Origin: Anaerosporobacter mobilis DSM 15930
GTDB lineage: Bacteria; Bacillota; Clostridia; Lachnospirales; Lachnospiraceae
Length of the DNA stretch: 64,000 nucleotides
Direction: 5' to 3'
NCBI RefSeq assembly: GCF_900142955.1
Contig: NZ_FRCP01000009.1
Coordinates: forward strand, 62,001 to 126,000
A program made the translations under genes and the position numbers. This document shows, in pieces, positions 44,200 to 53,894 of this stretch. The first letter of the stretch is position 1; each line of letters opens with the position of its first letter. Below the pieces are notes generated by a model. It saw nothing but the letters and a program-made list of their open reading frames with translations, searched no databases and was not told the origin of the DNA.

Positions 44200-44263
44200 G
44201 CCTACGTTATCTTGTAGAAGCTTTCACAAGATAGCTTGATAGTAAGCAGACAAGAGCGTAGGC
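44200..44263 (+). other. structured intergenic stem after the Rrf2 gene
   Basis: Outer stem GCCTACG/CGTAGGC (44200-44206, 44257-44263) encloses an inner hairpin ATCTTGT/ACAAGAT (44209-44215, 44226-44232) plus about 24 unpaired bases. No T-run follows. It could be a leader structure for the FMN reductase gene, a processed 3' end or a small regulatory RNA. Confidence 0.4.
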
Positions 44264-44432
44264 ACAAATGAAGGCCTTTTCCAAAGTTTATAGATATAAT
44301 AATGACTTTATATAAAGTGAAATTAAGAACAATATAAAATAATTAATGTAAGTATTGCACATGATAATAGGAGTATGTAGACTCAGAGTAATACATACAT
44401 AGTTATTCAAAATTATTTAGGAGGAAAAAATT

Positions 44433-44981
44433 ATGAGTAAAAAAACAATAGGTATAATAGTAGGAAGTTTAAGAAAAGAGTCTTTTAACAAATCAATTGC
44501 TAATTATGTAGCTTCATTGTTACCGGCAGAGTATGAAGCGAAATTCATAGATATTAGTGATGTTGATATGTTCAATCAAGATTTAGAGGATAATCCCCCT
44601 GTATCTTGGACACGTTTAAGAGAAGATGTAAAAGCTGCAGATGCATATCTATTCTTTACACCGGAATATAATCGTTCCGTACCAGCAGTTTTAAAGAATG
44701 TATTAGATGTAGCTTCTAGACCATATGGACAAAATGTATGGTCACATAAGCCAGCAGGAATTGTAAGTGTATCAATGGGTGGAATTGCCGCTTTTGGAGC
44801 AAACCATCACTTAAGACAAACGCTTGCTTTCTTAGATGTATATCCATTGCAACAGCCAGAAGCATATATAGGAAATGTAATGGGATTGCTTGATGATAAA
44901 GGAAATCTTGTAAACGAAGATACTAAGAACTTCTTGAAATCGTATGCTGATGCTTTTACAGCTTGGGTAGAAAAGTTCTAG
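44433..44981 (+). CDS. NADPH-dependent FMN reductase-family flavoprotein
   Basis: A 182-residue flavodoxin-like protein. The FMN-binding GSLRKESFN loop is at residues 12-20 and TPEYNRSVPAVLKNVLD is the second FMN loop (about 76-92). Family members are quinone, azo or chromate reductases. TTAGGAGG lies 9 bases before the ATG. The gene lies downstream of the Rrf2 regulator, suggesting redox or electrophile-stress control (inference). Confidence 0.9.
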   Translation: MSKKTIGIIVGSLRKESFNKSIANYVASLLPAEYEAKFIDISDVDMFNQDLEDNPPVSWTRLREDVKAADAYLFFTPEYNRSVPAVLKNVLDVASRPYGQNVWSHKPAGIVSVSMGGIAAFGANHHLRQTLAFLDVYPLQQPEAYIGNVMGLLDDKGNLVNEDTKNFLKSYADAFTAWVEKF

Positions 44982-45175
44982 AATATAATGAGATAAAGTA
45001 AGACGAGAGGCAAATAGAATTGATTTTCTATTTGCCTTTTGTCATGTATGGGATAGTAGAAAAAGAATTCCGTGATATGGTCACTGAACCATAATAAAAT
45101 ATTTGCTAATATATAGAAAATAAATGGAGCAATTCGAAAGACTTCTCCATAAAAAAGAAAAAACGGAGTGATTGT

Positions 45176-46237
45176 ATGCTATTTCAAAAAAATAACTATT
45201 ATGCAGAAATGAACGGTATTATGGAGTATGTTGAGGGGACAATGGAAGGTAAAGAGATAACATGCCCAAAAAGTAAGTATGGAATTCATAACAGGGTAAT
45301 TGATCAATTTAATAATCTATTGAAACATGAAAAGCAAGTGTCTGTTGCTGCTAGAGAGGTCTTAGAGGTAGCGAACTCTATTAGCTCTTTTGCTGTGAAA
45401 TTGACGCATATGTCAGATCAACTAATAAAATTTGCAAGTAATATGGAAGAAGTAAGTGAGTCAAATCTTTCAATTGTTGAAGAAACCAATGCAACAATGA
45501 AGGAAGTGACAGAAACAATAGACGTGGTCGCTAATACATTAGATATGCTAAAAAATGAATCTGAAATTTTTGCCGACAAAAACAATGATAGTGTTATATT
45601 ATTACAAGAAGTTAGTGAAATAAAGGAAAATGTAATTAATGATAACTTACATATGAATTTAAAAATCGAACAACTCGTAGAATTAACAACAGAGGTTGGG
45701 AAAATTGTTGATAGTGTACAGGCAATAGCAAATCAAACGAATCTCTTGGCATTGAATGCATCTATAGAAGCAGCCCGTGCAGGGGAACAGGGAAGAGGTT
45801 TTTCTGTTGTAGCGGATGAAGTAAGAAACTTAGCGGATGATACGAAGAAGAATCTAGAGGGAATGAGAAACTTTGTGGATAAGATATATATGGCGGCAAA
45901 TGAAGGCAAAGAAAGCATGAACAGAACAATAGACTCTACAAATCAGATGAGTAGAAAAATAGATCTTGTGTCAGAAACGATTGATGGAAATATAAAAATG
46001 ATGCGTGAATTAGTAACTAGTGTTACGCGAATAAACGAGTCTATGCAAGAAGTGAAAACATCGGCATTAGAGATTAACAAGACAATGAAAACCTCTAGTA
46101 GTGATGCGCAAAGACTTAAGGTTATGACACAGAATATTCATCAAGATGCGATTCAAAGTGTTGATTACGCTAGGAATATCTCCATCATTGATGATAAATT
46201 ATCAGCCATAGCAACAGATTTAGAAAACGTTCTTTAG
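45176..46237 (+). CDS. soluble methyl-accepting-chemotaxis-type signalling protein
   Basis: A 353-residue protein lacking any membrane helix or recognised sensor domain. The MCP hairpin tip is AIANQTNLLALNASIEAARA then GEQGRGFSVVADEVRNLA, the CheA/CheW contact region, flanked by long coiled-coil heptads. The short N-terminus (1-60) with a KEITCPKSK stretch has no known domain. Such soluble receptors sense cytoplasmic signals. CGGAGTG lies upstream of the ATG. No other chemotaxis gene is in the window. Confidence 0.85.
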   Translation: MLFQKNNYYAEMNGIMEYVEGTMEGKEITCPKSKYGIHNRVIDQFNNLLKHEKQVSVAAREVLEVANSISSFAVKLTHMSDQLIKFASNMEEVSESNLSIVEETNATMKEVTETIDVVANTLDMLKNESEIFADKNNDSVILLQEVSEIKENVINDNLHMNLKIEQLVELTTEVGKIVDSVQAIANQTNLLALNASIEAARAGEQGRGFSVVADEVRNLADDTKKNLEGMRNFVDKIYMAANEGKESMNRTIDSTNQMSRKIDLVSETIDGNIKMMRELVTSVTRINESMQEVKTSALEINKTMKTSSSDAQRLKVMTQNIHQDAIQSVDYARNISIIDDKLSAIATDLENVL

Positions 46238-46558
46238 TAACCGTTATTAATTACTCGTTCAACAATATTCTTTAATACAAGATAATCAGAGGAAAATGTA
46301 TCTTTTGAAATCCACATACTGATAGATGTGGTCTGTAATTCTTTAATATAAAATTTGCTTATTTGATTCTCATTCAATACAGTATTTTGAGGAAGTAGAG
46401 ATATACCGCCACCTACAGAAACCATATTAATAATTCCTTCTACTGTATCTAGTTCAATTACATTGGGTATTGTTGAATGCTGTGAACATAGCCAGTCTAA
46501 TAACGTAGTTCTATAAGGGCAAGAATCGATATGGTTTACTGATACAACATATGGAGCC
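46234..46558 (-). pseudogene. LysR-type regulator fragment, C-terminal part only
   Basis: The minus strand reads PYVVSVNHIDSCPYRTTLL then GIINMVSVGGGISLLPQ and ends at 46234, matching the C-terminal half of a LysR substrate-binding domain (the VSxGxGISLLP signature). The N-terminal HTH and half of the effector domain are missing; upstream sequence on this strand is unrelated. This is a truncated remnant. Confidence 0.6.
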
Positions 46559-46994
46559 TATGAATTTTTCCGTTGATACGGATATGTGTTCTGGAAAAGT
46601 GTTAATCTATAATCCAGATAAGTGGAAGTATGTAGAATACTATTTTTATGAAACTATGCCTGAGAATCTATTAGCGAAACCAATTTATGAAATACTTCAT
46701 TTATCTGTATAAACAATGTATAATTTAGTTTTATTGCCTAATATCCGAGAATGTTTCAAGTTTTGTGTAAATAGAAAAATTGATATAAGAATTGTTAATA
46801 GTTATAGTAAGGGCAAGGCACAAGTTGGTTTTGCTCTTATCTGCATTATACATCTATTTTTTTACATGTCAATAAAGCCTTTGATATCAGGCCTGTCATA
46901 GTGTTCTTTTTCCCATAAAAATAACCTCCAAACTGTTTGTAATTACCTTACTTCAATTTAGAGGTTTACTCAATCTTTAGGATAGCCTAATTTC
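46559..46994 (+). other. intergenic region with a possible gene fragment
   Basis: A 436-base stretch between the LysR remnant and the duplicated secreted protein. A 53-codon + strand ORF starting at 46551 (MEPMNFSVDTDMCSGKVLIY, stop at 46712) has no ribosome binding site and may be the tail of a lost gene. The rest is AT-rich; no gene is supported. Confidence 0.35.
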
Positions 46995-48209
46995 TTATCT
47001 CTTTTGTAGTGTTAATCCTGATTGTCCATTTTCTATTTCTTTTACTATATCATTGGCTATGATAGCTTTACCTTTGACACCATCTAGTGTATCGATACTT
47101 TTAGCATCATTTACAGTTGTATAACTTGCGCCAGTACTAGTTAAAACTTTGTACTGACTTTTTGCACCACCACCATAATTTGGTACTATTAAATCGTGAA
47201 CATCATTAGTTTTATGATCACTGATGATAACTGGTCCGTTAATTAATGTGAATCTTTGGATAATATGAAGTTCTCCATTGCTTTCTGAAACTAAAAGGGC
47301 TGAATTACCACCTGTACCACTTGTATACGGACCATTAATCATAACAAATATTTCGTCTTTTCCATCATCGTTTAAATCCACATAGTTGTAGTAATAAGTT
47401 GTTTGGTTTAAAGAATCATCAGGAATATCGTATTCTTTTGCAATTAGTTTTTCTAAGGATGCATTAGCTGTTGTTGAGGCTTTCATACCTTTGATACCAG
47501 CTGGTAATGCTACCATATCAACTTCTTTCGTGTTTGGTGTTTCTTTTGATGAATGTAAACTAATACCTGATTTACCATTCTTAACTTCTTTAAGTATGTC
47601 ATTAGCTATAATAGCCTTTCCTTTAGTACCAGTTAGAGATTTTATAGTTTTTGAATCACTTACTCTTGTATAACCTTTTTTGCCACTGGTTAAAACCTTA
47701 TATTGTTTTTGATTTTCTTTGCCATAGTAAGGAACTACTAAATCATGAACACCATTTGTTTTATGATTACTGATAATAATTGGTGCATTCATTAAGGTAA
47801 ATTCTTGCTTTATAGCTAACTTTTTGCCGCTTTGAGATATCCACAAAGCGCAGTCTCCGCCTGTACCACTTGTATAGGGACCACTAACGATAACAAATAT
47901 TTCTTTCTTTCCGTCAGCATTTAAATCTACATAGTTATAGTAGTATGTAGTTAAATCCAAGTATTCATCAGGAATATCATAGTGATCAATAATTAACTTT
48001 TCCAATGCAGCATTTGCTTTCGTTTCAGATTTAACTCCTTTGATGTACTTTGATAAAGAAACCATTGGTACAGTTTTTGTTTTAGTAGTAGTTGGTTTAG
48101 TAAATGTAGTTTGTTCAGAAGCATATGACTTTCCAGTAGTTGGGTTGACACCATAGAGCATTCCCATTGACATTAAAACACATCCAGCTATTAATATTTT
48201 TTTATACAT
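46995..48209 (-). CDS. secreted protein with two tandem repeats of an EF-like-loop domain
   Basis: A 404-residue protein with a signal peptide (cleaved near residue 31, SYASEQ). Two repeats of about 155 residues (about 55-215 and 240-400) each contain TTYYYNYVDLNxDGK, then EIFV, GPYTSGTGG and HDLxVPxYG. The DLNADGKKE/DLNDDGKDE loops look like calcium-binding dockerin/EF-hand-type loops. No enzyme family is recognised. The ATG at 48209 is chosen because GGAGG lies 7 bases upstream; the ATG at 48224 is the less likely start. It may be a surface binding protein. Confidence 0.72.
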   Translation of the reverse strand: MYKKILIAGCVLMSMGMLYGVNPTTGKSYASEQTTFTKPTTTKTKTVPMVSLSKYIKGVKSETKANAALEKLIIDHYDIPDEYLDLTTYYYNYVDLNADGKKEIFVIVSGPYTSGTGGDCALWISQSGKKLAIKQEFTLMNAPIIISNHKTNGVHDLVVPYYGKENQKQYKVLTSGKKGYTRVSDSKTIKSLTGTKGKAIIANDILKEVKNGKSGISLHSSKETPNTKEVDMVALPAGIKGMKASTTANASLEKLIAKEYDIPDDSLNQTTYYYNYVDLNDDGKDEIFVMINGPYTSGTGGNSALLVSESNGELHIIQRFTLINGPVIISDHKTNDVHDLIVPNYGGGAKSQYKVLTSTGASYTTVNDAKSIDTLDGVKGKAIIANDIVKEIENGQSGLTLQKR

Positions 48210-48399
48210 ATTTTTGTCCTCCATATAACTTTTTTATTAGTTTTTTATTTATCTAACTCATGTTCACAGTATATAATTCAAATGTATCTGATTTGTATCT
48301 AAATAATTTTTTATTTTTAAATACATACATTACTAGCTTCTTCAATAATTTATTTTTTATTGCACATACTAATAAAAATTTCAAACAAGAGGTGATAGT

Positions 48400-49170
48400 A
48401 TGGCAGTTGCACATAAGAGCGCAATCAGCGTAGGTTTATTATATATACCTGTTGGCTTATATAAGACATCACGTGACATAGGTATATCATTTAATCAACT
48501 TTGCAAAGATACACATGAACGAATTAAGTATAAGAAGATATGTCCGTCCTGCAATAAAGAGGTAAAAAGTGAGGATATAATAAAGGGTTATGAGTTTGAA
48601 GAAGGTAAGTATATAACATTTACAGAAGATGAATTAGAGAATATTAAGTCAAAGAGAGATAAGACGATTCACATTGAACATTTTGCCAAAATGAGCGATA
48701 TTGATTCTATTTACTTTGAAAAAAATTATTATGTAATTCCAGAAGCAGGGGCAGAAAAGGCGTATGAATTATTAAGACAAGCGCTTCTTAATAAAAATGA
48801 AGTTGCAATCGCTCAAACAGTTTTTACAACGAAGGAAGAACTACTTATTCTATATCCGACAAAGGATTGCATCATAGCGAAGATGTTATTTTATCAAGAA
48901 GAGATACAAGAAATACCAAGATCAATCAGTAAAGTTGAAATCTCCAATGAAGAGATGGGTATGGCAAATACCATGATTGATACAATGACTAAAGACTTTG
49001 ATATATCTTTGTACCATGATGAATATCAAGAAAAATTAAGGAATGCGATCACACAAAAGATACAAGGGCAAGAAATTGTTAGTAGCGATCCTAGTAGACC
49101 GAATAATGTCATTAATCTTATGGAGGCATTACAAAAAACTGTTGAGCAAGCGAGGAAAGGTACTGCGTAA
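48400..49170 (+). CDS. ku: Ku-family DNA end-binding protein
   Basis: A 256-residue bacterial Ku: WxxG-like start AVAHKSAISVGLLYIPVGLY, ICPSCNKEVKSEDIIKGYEFEEG, and the LLYPTKDCIIAKML and RSISKVEISNEEM strands. Ku rings thread on to double-strand breaks and recruit LigD. The gene overlaps the ligase gene by one base (TAATG), so the pair is translationally coupled. AGAGGTG precedes the ATG. Sequence and length are normal; no SAP domain is added at the C-terminus. Confidence 0.93.
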   Translation: MAVAHKSAISVGLLYIPVGLYKTSRDIGISFNQLCKDTHERIKYKKICPSCNKEVKSEDIIKGYEFEEGKYITFTEDELENIKSKRDKTIHIEHFAKMSDIDSIYFEKNYYVIPEAGAEKAYELLRQALLNKNEVAIAQTVFTTKEELLILYPTKDCIIAKMLFYQEEIQEIPRSISKVEISNEEMGMANTMIDTMTKDFDISLYHDEYQEKLRNAITQKIQGQEIVSSDPSRPNNVINLMEALQKTVEQARKGTA

Positions 49171-50108
49171 TGGATATATTCGATGCAAAAGGGATTAAGC
49201 CAATGCTTATAACGGAACAATTAGATCCCTACGATGATCCCGATAGTATCTTCGAATTAAAACTAGATGGAATACGCTGTATTGCATATTGCAATAACAG
49301 TACAGATCTGAGGAACAAACGAGACATGAAGTTACTACCAAGGTTTCCTGAGCTTAAAGGTATTCACAATAATTGCAAAACTAAGTGTATACTAGATGGA
49401 GAACTGATTGTTATAAAAGATGGTGTTCCTGATTTTTATGAGCTTCAAAAAAGGACATTAATGTCAGACCCGTTTAAGATCCAATTAGTAAATAGTAAAT
49501 ATCCTGCAAGCTTTGTTGCTTATGATATATTGTACTATAAGGATAAAGAAGTAACGAAACTTCCATTGTTAGAACGAAAGAGTATCTTATCTGAAGTAGT
49601 AGATGAATCTGAGCGACTATCCGTATCACGTTATGTGGAAAAGGATGGAGTTCTACTCTTTGATTTAGCAAAGAAACAACAACTTGAAGGTATCGTTGGT
49701 AAGAAAAAAGAGAGTTTATATTGGTTTGATAAGAGAACGAAGGACTGGATTAAGTGTAAATTAATGAGTACCGATGATTGTGTCGTATGTGGTTATATTG
49801 AAAAAGATAATAACATGACAAGCTTAGTACTTGGGCAATATACGAATGAAGGAGCTTTGGTTTATAGAGGACATGTTACCCTAGGGGTCAGTCTTAGAAT
49901 CTTAAACCAACAAAAGTATACGGTTAGTGGCTATTGTCCTTTTGGAGATATCCCTAAAGGGAATGAAGAAGCAATATGGTTAGAACCCAATCTTGTATGT
50001 GTAGTTGAATCAATGCCGAATGATAAAGATTCTTTTAGACAACCCGTGTTTAAGGGATTTCGAAATGATAAAACACCAAGAGAATGTATAAGAATTGAAA
50101 AATTATAG
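49170..50108 (+). CDS. ligD: ATP-dependent DNA ligase (LigD ligase domain only)
   Basis: A 312-residue ATP-dependent ligase. The nucleotidyl Lys31 is in ELKLDGIR (KxDG motif I); CILDGELIVI is motif III, GIVGKKKESLY near 175-185 is motif IV, and IKCKL is motif V, followed by an OB fold. The polymerase and nuclease (PE) domains of full LigD are absent, so it seals ends but would need other enzymes for processing. It is coupled to Ku as a minimal non-homologous end-joining pair. Confidence 0.92.
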   Translation: MDIFDAKGIKPMLITEQLDPYDDPDSIFELKLDGIRCIAYCNNSTDLRNKRDMKLLPRFPELKGIHNNCKTKCILDGELIVIKDGVPDFYELQKRTLMSDPFKIQLVNSKYPASFVAYDILYYKDKEVTKLPLLERKSILSEVVDESERLSVSRYVEKDGVLLFDLAKKQQLEGIVGKKKESLYWFDKRTKDWIKCKLMSTDDCVVCGYIEKDNNMTSLVLGQYTNEGALVYRGHVTLGVSLRILNQQKYTVSGYCPFGDIPKGNEEAIWLEPNLVCVVESMPNDKDSFRQPVFKGFRNDKTPRECIRIEKL

Positions 50109-50125
50109 CTATTGACATGGAAGTA

Positions 50126-50176
50126 AGGAAGAACCCTCCAGTCATCTACGATAAGGATGGCTGGAGGGTTCTTCCT
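50126..50176 (+). terminator. terminator of the ku-ligD operon
   Basis: AGGAAGAACCCTCCAG and CTGGAGGGTTCTTCCT form a 16-bp perfect stem 17 bases after the ligase stop. No long T-run follows. Confidence 0.78.
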
Positions 50177-50275
50177 GTAACTTATCTAGTAGATAAATTG
50201 TCTATCAAAAGGTATAATTTATCAGAAGATGCAATCTAGAAAAAGATTAGCTTATTGAAAGGCTGGAACATAAAT

Positions 50276-50488
50276 ATGAAGATAGAACGATTCCTTGGGA
50301 TTACTATTTATTTGCTTAACCATAAAAGGGTAACAGCGCAAACACTATCTATGCGCTTTGAGGTAACAACTAGAACCATAATGAGAGATATCAATACGCT
50401 ATCTTTGGCAAGGATTACAATCTACATTGCATTTCCAGATTTACTAAGGTTTGGAGAAACGAACATAGACATTGATAGTTTCTTATAA
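50276..50488 (+). pseudogene. HTH fragment of a WYL-type regulator
   Basis: An ORF of about 70 codons: MKIERFLGITIYLLNHKRVT then QTLSMRFEVTTRTIMRDINT is the complete HTH_11 winged helix of WYL regulators, but after ITIYIAFPD the sequence goes into a short unrelated tail and stops. The WYL and WCX domains are gone. No good ribosome binding site is seen. It is a truncated relative of the regulator at 26711. Confidence 0.55.
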
Positions 50489-50587
50489 AAGATGTAAGAT
50501 AGTAATGTGATAGAAGTGTTAACTGTCACTTAATTTGCTTAATTAAGTTTGCTTGTAAATAGAATAATCAAGAAAAGAGGTAATAGT

Positions 50588-51358
50588 ATGAACAAAATGC
50601 CTGTAGTATTTATTGGACATGGTTCTCCAATGAATGCAATAGAAGAAAACCAATATGTTGAAGAATGGAGGGCGCTTAGAGAAAAAATACCGAAACCGGA
50701 AGCAATACTTTCGATTTCGGCGCATTGGTTTACGGATGGAACTAGAGTTATGACCACTGATACTGCGAAGACAATTTACGATATGTATGGTTTTCCTGAA
50801 GAACTTTATAGAGTAGTCTATAATGCAAAAGGTTCCCCGTATTATGCACAAGAAGTGAAATCTTTGATTAGTCGTGAAATAATGATAGATAATTCTTGGG
50901 GCTATGATCATGGAACGTGGTCTATTCTTCATAGAGTATATCCAGAAGCTGATATTCCTGTTTTCCAGCTGAGTGTGGATAGATATGCCTCTGCTGCTCA
51001 ACATTATAGAATGGGGCAAGAATTATATAAACTTAGAGAACAAGGGGTACTAATACTTGGTAGTGGAAATGTAGTTCATAATCTGTCTAGAATTGATTGG
51101 AACAAAGAGAATGAAGGATACTCTTGGGCCGAAGAATTTGACAATTATATATATGAGAATATCTTGGAGAGAAGGAACAATAATGTTATAGATTATCAAA
51201 AAGCAGGGAATTCCTCTTCGCTAGCTTTTACTACCATGGATCATTTTGCACCATTATTGTATGTCCTTGGAGCAACAAATGAACAGGATAAGATTACCGT
51301 ATTTAACAAAGCATACGCATTAGGATCGCTATCAATGACTAGTTATTTCTTTGAGTAA
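50588..51358 (+). CDS. DODA-type extradiol dioxygenase (LigB/YgiD family)
   Basis: A 256-residue protein: FIGHGSPMNAIE (metal His), SISAHWFTDG (second His) and SWGYDHGTWSIL mark the LigB/4,5-DOPA dioxygenase family, which opens catechol rings. ATG at 50588 follows AAAGAGGTAAT; the in-frame ATG at 50549 has no site. The protein is typical length for YgiD. Its natural catechol is not known. Confidence 0.88.
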   Translation: MNKMPVVFIGHGSPMNAIEENQYVEEWRALREKIPKPEAILSISAHWFTDGTRVMTTDTAKTIYDMYGFPEELYRVVYNAKGSPYYAQEVKSLISREIMIDNSWGYDHGTWSILHRVYPEADIPVFQLSVDRYASAAQHYRMGQELYKLREQGVLILGSGNVVHNLSRIDWNKENEGYSWAEEFDNYIYENILERRNNNVIDYQKAGNSSSLAFTTMDHFAPLLYVLGATNEQDKITVFNKAYALGSLSMTSYFFE

Positions 51359-51515
51359 TTATTATTTTTATGCGATTCAACACCACCGTTTTCTACTTCG
51401 TGGAAAGATAACATGATAATACGAAATAGGATACATCATGAGAAAAACAGAATAAAAGTCCATTCTCTTAAGATATGATAATACTATCAAATTAAGAATG
51501 GAGTGAGTTGTATCA

Positions 51516-52925
51516 ATGAAAGTGAAAAATCTTTTATCAAAAGCAATGACGGTAGTGTTATCTGCGGCAGTATTATTGGGAAGCAGTCAGACTCCTATGG
51601 TATTTGCGTCTGTGTCGGAGTCTAATAATAGTGCTGTATACGACGCGCAGAATAGTGATGACTGGTTACATGCAAAAGGTAGTAAGCTATATGATAAGAA
51701 TGGAAATGAAGTATGGCTTACCGGAGTAAATTGGTTTGGCTTTAATTGTACGGAAAGTGTATTCCATGGTTTATGGAGTGTAGAATTGCGTTCTGCGATT
51801 AAGGATATTGCAGATCACGGATTTAATCTACTTAGAATTCCTGTGTCTACGGAATTACTGTATTCTTGGATGATAGGAAAGCCAAAAGCAGATGTAAATG
51901 TTAACTGGTATGCGAATCCGGGATTAATAAAGCCGGACGGTTCGAAAATGAATTCCATGGAAATATTTGATCGGACAATGGAATTATGTAAAGAATATGG
52001 TATTAAAGTTATGGTAGATGTCCATAGCCCAGATTCCAACAATTCAGGACATAATTATGAATTGTGGTATGGGAAAGCGATGACGAATGGTACCATGGTT
52101 ACAACAGATATCTGGATTGATACATGGGTATGGCTTGCCAACAAGTTTAAAAACGATGATACTTTGATTGCGGCAGATCTTAAAAATGAACCCCATGGAA
52201 AAAGAGGATATGCAAAGGAAGAACCGCACAATATTGCCAAGTGGGATGATACAATGGATGAAAACAACTGGAGATATGCAGCACAACGGTGTGGCAATGC
52301 TATACTGGAAGTGAACCCTAATATTCTTATCGTTGTTGAAGGGATCGAACAAACACCAAAAGCGGGTTATACATATGCAGATGCTGATAAGTGGCAAAGT
52401 AGTGATGTATATAATGGAGCATGGTGGGGCGGTAATTTACGAAGAGCGAAAGAGTATCCGATTGATTTGGGACAAAATCAATCCCAATTGGTATATTCAC
52501 CTCATGATTATGGTCCATTGGTATCGGATCAAACCTGGTTTCACAAAGATTTTACAGAGCAGTCATTACTTGATGATTACTGGTATGATTCATGGGCATA
52601 TCTGGGGAAAGAAAATATCGCGCCACTGCTTATTGGGGAGTGGGGTGGAACTTTAGATGGGAAAGATAATGAAAAGTGGTTGAATTTACTAGCTAACTAC
52701 ATGGTTAAAAACAGAATCAGTCATACGTTTTGGTGTCTTAATCCTAACTCAGGTGATACAGGAGGACTTCTCCAATATGATTTTAAGACATGGGATGTAG
52801 CAAAATATAACTTAGTTAAGTCTACATTATGGCAAAATGGACAAGGGAAATTTATTGGACTGGATCATCAGATTCCATTAGGAAACAACGGTATCTCCTT
52901 AAATGAACACTATGGAAATCAATAA
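51516..52925 (+). CDS. secreted GH5 endoglucanase-like glycoside hydrolase
   Basis: A 469-residue secreted enzyme: signal peptide (about 1-32, cleavage after VFA), then the GH5 barrel with RIPVSTELL, DVHSPD, acid/base Glu225 in LKNEPHG and nucleophile Glu375 in LIGEWGG. These define GH5 cellulase/mannanase-type retaining enzymes. There is no carbohydrate-binding module or dockerin, so it acts as a free catalytic domain. GGAGTG lies before the ATG. It fits the plant-polysaccharide lifestyle suggested by the amylase. Confidence 0.93.
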   Translation: MKVKNLLSKAMTVVLSAAVLLGSSQTPMVFASVSESNNSAVYDAQNSDDWLHAKGSKLYDKNGNEVWLTGVNWFGFNCTESVFHGLWSVELRSAIKDIADHGFNLLRIPVSTELLYSWMIGKPKADVNVNWYANPGLIKPDGSKMNSMEIFDRTMELCKEYGIKVMVDVHSPDSNNSGHNYELWYGKAMTNGTMVTTDIWIDTWVWLANKFKNDDTLIAADLKNEPHGKRGYAKEEPHNIAKWDDTMDENNWRYAAQRCGNAILEVNPNILIVVEGIEQTPKAGYTYADADKWQSSDVYNGAWWGGNLRRAKEYPIDLGQNQSQLVYSPHDYGPLVSDQTWFHKDFTEQSLLDDYWYDSWAYLGKENIAPLLIGEWGGTLDGKDNEKWLNLLANYMVKNRISHTFWCLNPNSGDTGGLLQYDFKTWDVAKYNLVKSTLWQNGQGKFIGLDHQIPLGNNGISLNEHYGNQ

Positions 52926-53063
52926 GGATAAACAGTTACAAAAACGCTATTGATAATTTCATAGAATAATACTAATATAGTACGTGGATAATAGAATACA
53001 AAAATTAAACTATGAGAATCCATATTGCACAAGTTAAGGTATGTATTAAGGAGAAACAGCACA

Positions 53064-53705
53064 ATGATAAAGAATTCCAAATTAACAAGCCCAAGATATC
53101 AACAAATAGCTACGGATATTGCAGCGAAGATAGTGGATAAGAAGTATAAGGTAGGAGATAAGATATACACGCGTTCCTCTATAGCAAGTCAATATGGGGT
53201 TTCTGCCGAAACGGCGAGAAGAGCGATTAGTATCTTAGTAGACCTTGATATTGTCGAGAGTACAAAAGGCAGTGGAGTGGTCATAAAATCCTATGAAAAG
53301 GCGGTCCAATTTGTTCATCAATATAATGATATACAAACCATTCATGATTTGAAAAAAGATATCATGGGGAGTGTTAATAGACAATTAAAAGAGATTGATT
53401 ACTTTAATGAAAGTGTAACAAAATTAATTGATAAGATGGATCGATATCGTTCAAGCAATCCTTTTGTGCCTTACGAAATTGAAATCACAGCAGATACGCC
53501 TTTGTTAAACAAAACGATTTCAGAAATGAATTTTTGGCATAATACATCTGCAACAATTGTTGCCATTAAGAGAAATAATGAACTATTACGATCACCTGGC
53601 CCATATACAGCCTTTTTACCGGAGGATATTGTATATTATGTAGGGGATGAGAAGAGTACAGAAAGGGTTTATAATTTTATTTATCCTAATAGTGTAGAAG
53701 AATAA
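53064..53705 (+). CDS. GntR-type HTH regulator with C-terminal TrkA_C domain
   Basis: A 213-residue protein. The winged helix (about 8-78; YQQIATDIAAKIVDKKYKVG, SIASQYGVSAETARRAI, TKGSGVVI) is the GntR type. The C-terminal about 70 residues (FVPYEIEITADTPLLNKTIS and ATIVAIKRNNELLRSPGP) are a TrkA_C/RCK_C ligand-binding domain. This HTH-RCK_C fusion is known to regulate ion and osmolyte transport. ATG at 53064 follows AAGGAG. The Opu-type transporter is downstream and a palindrome lies in between, making this the probable repressor. Confidence 0.88.
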   Translation: MIKNSKLTSPRYQQIATDIAAKIVDKKYKVGDKIYTRSSIASQYGVSAETARRAISILVDLDIVESTKGSGVVIKSYEKAVQFVHQYNDIQTIHDLKKDIMGSVNRQLKEIDYFNESVTKLIDKMDRYRSSNPFVPYEIEITADTPLLNKTISEMNFWHNTSATIVAIKRNNELLRSPGPYTAFLPEDIVYYVGDEKSTERVYNFIYPNSVEE

Positions 53706-53708
53706 TAT

Positions 53709-53784
53709 AAAAAATCTGATTTAATAATCAAGTATAGTACCTGAAAACTAAGGATATATTTGAATATTTTATCAGATTTTTTTT
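53709..53784 (+). terminator. weak long-loop terminator-like inverted repeat
   Basis: AAAAAATCTGAT and ATCAGATTTTTT flank about 50 bases and end in a run of eight T. It lies just behind the GntR stop. Confidence 0.5.
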
Positions 53785-53894
53785 GCGAATTTTATATAAA
53801 GTATTGTACTGAAATTGTATAGTATTGTGTAAAAAAAGTGAGAATATACTTTATATTAAAAATGGATTTTTATTAATTCCTAAAAATTTACTAT

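Noticed and set aside
46716..46901. Plus-strand ORF of 61 codons
   Set aside because: No ribosome binding site and no recognisable sequence; it is in a decayed stretch.
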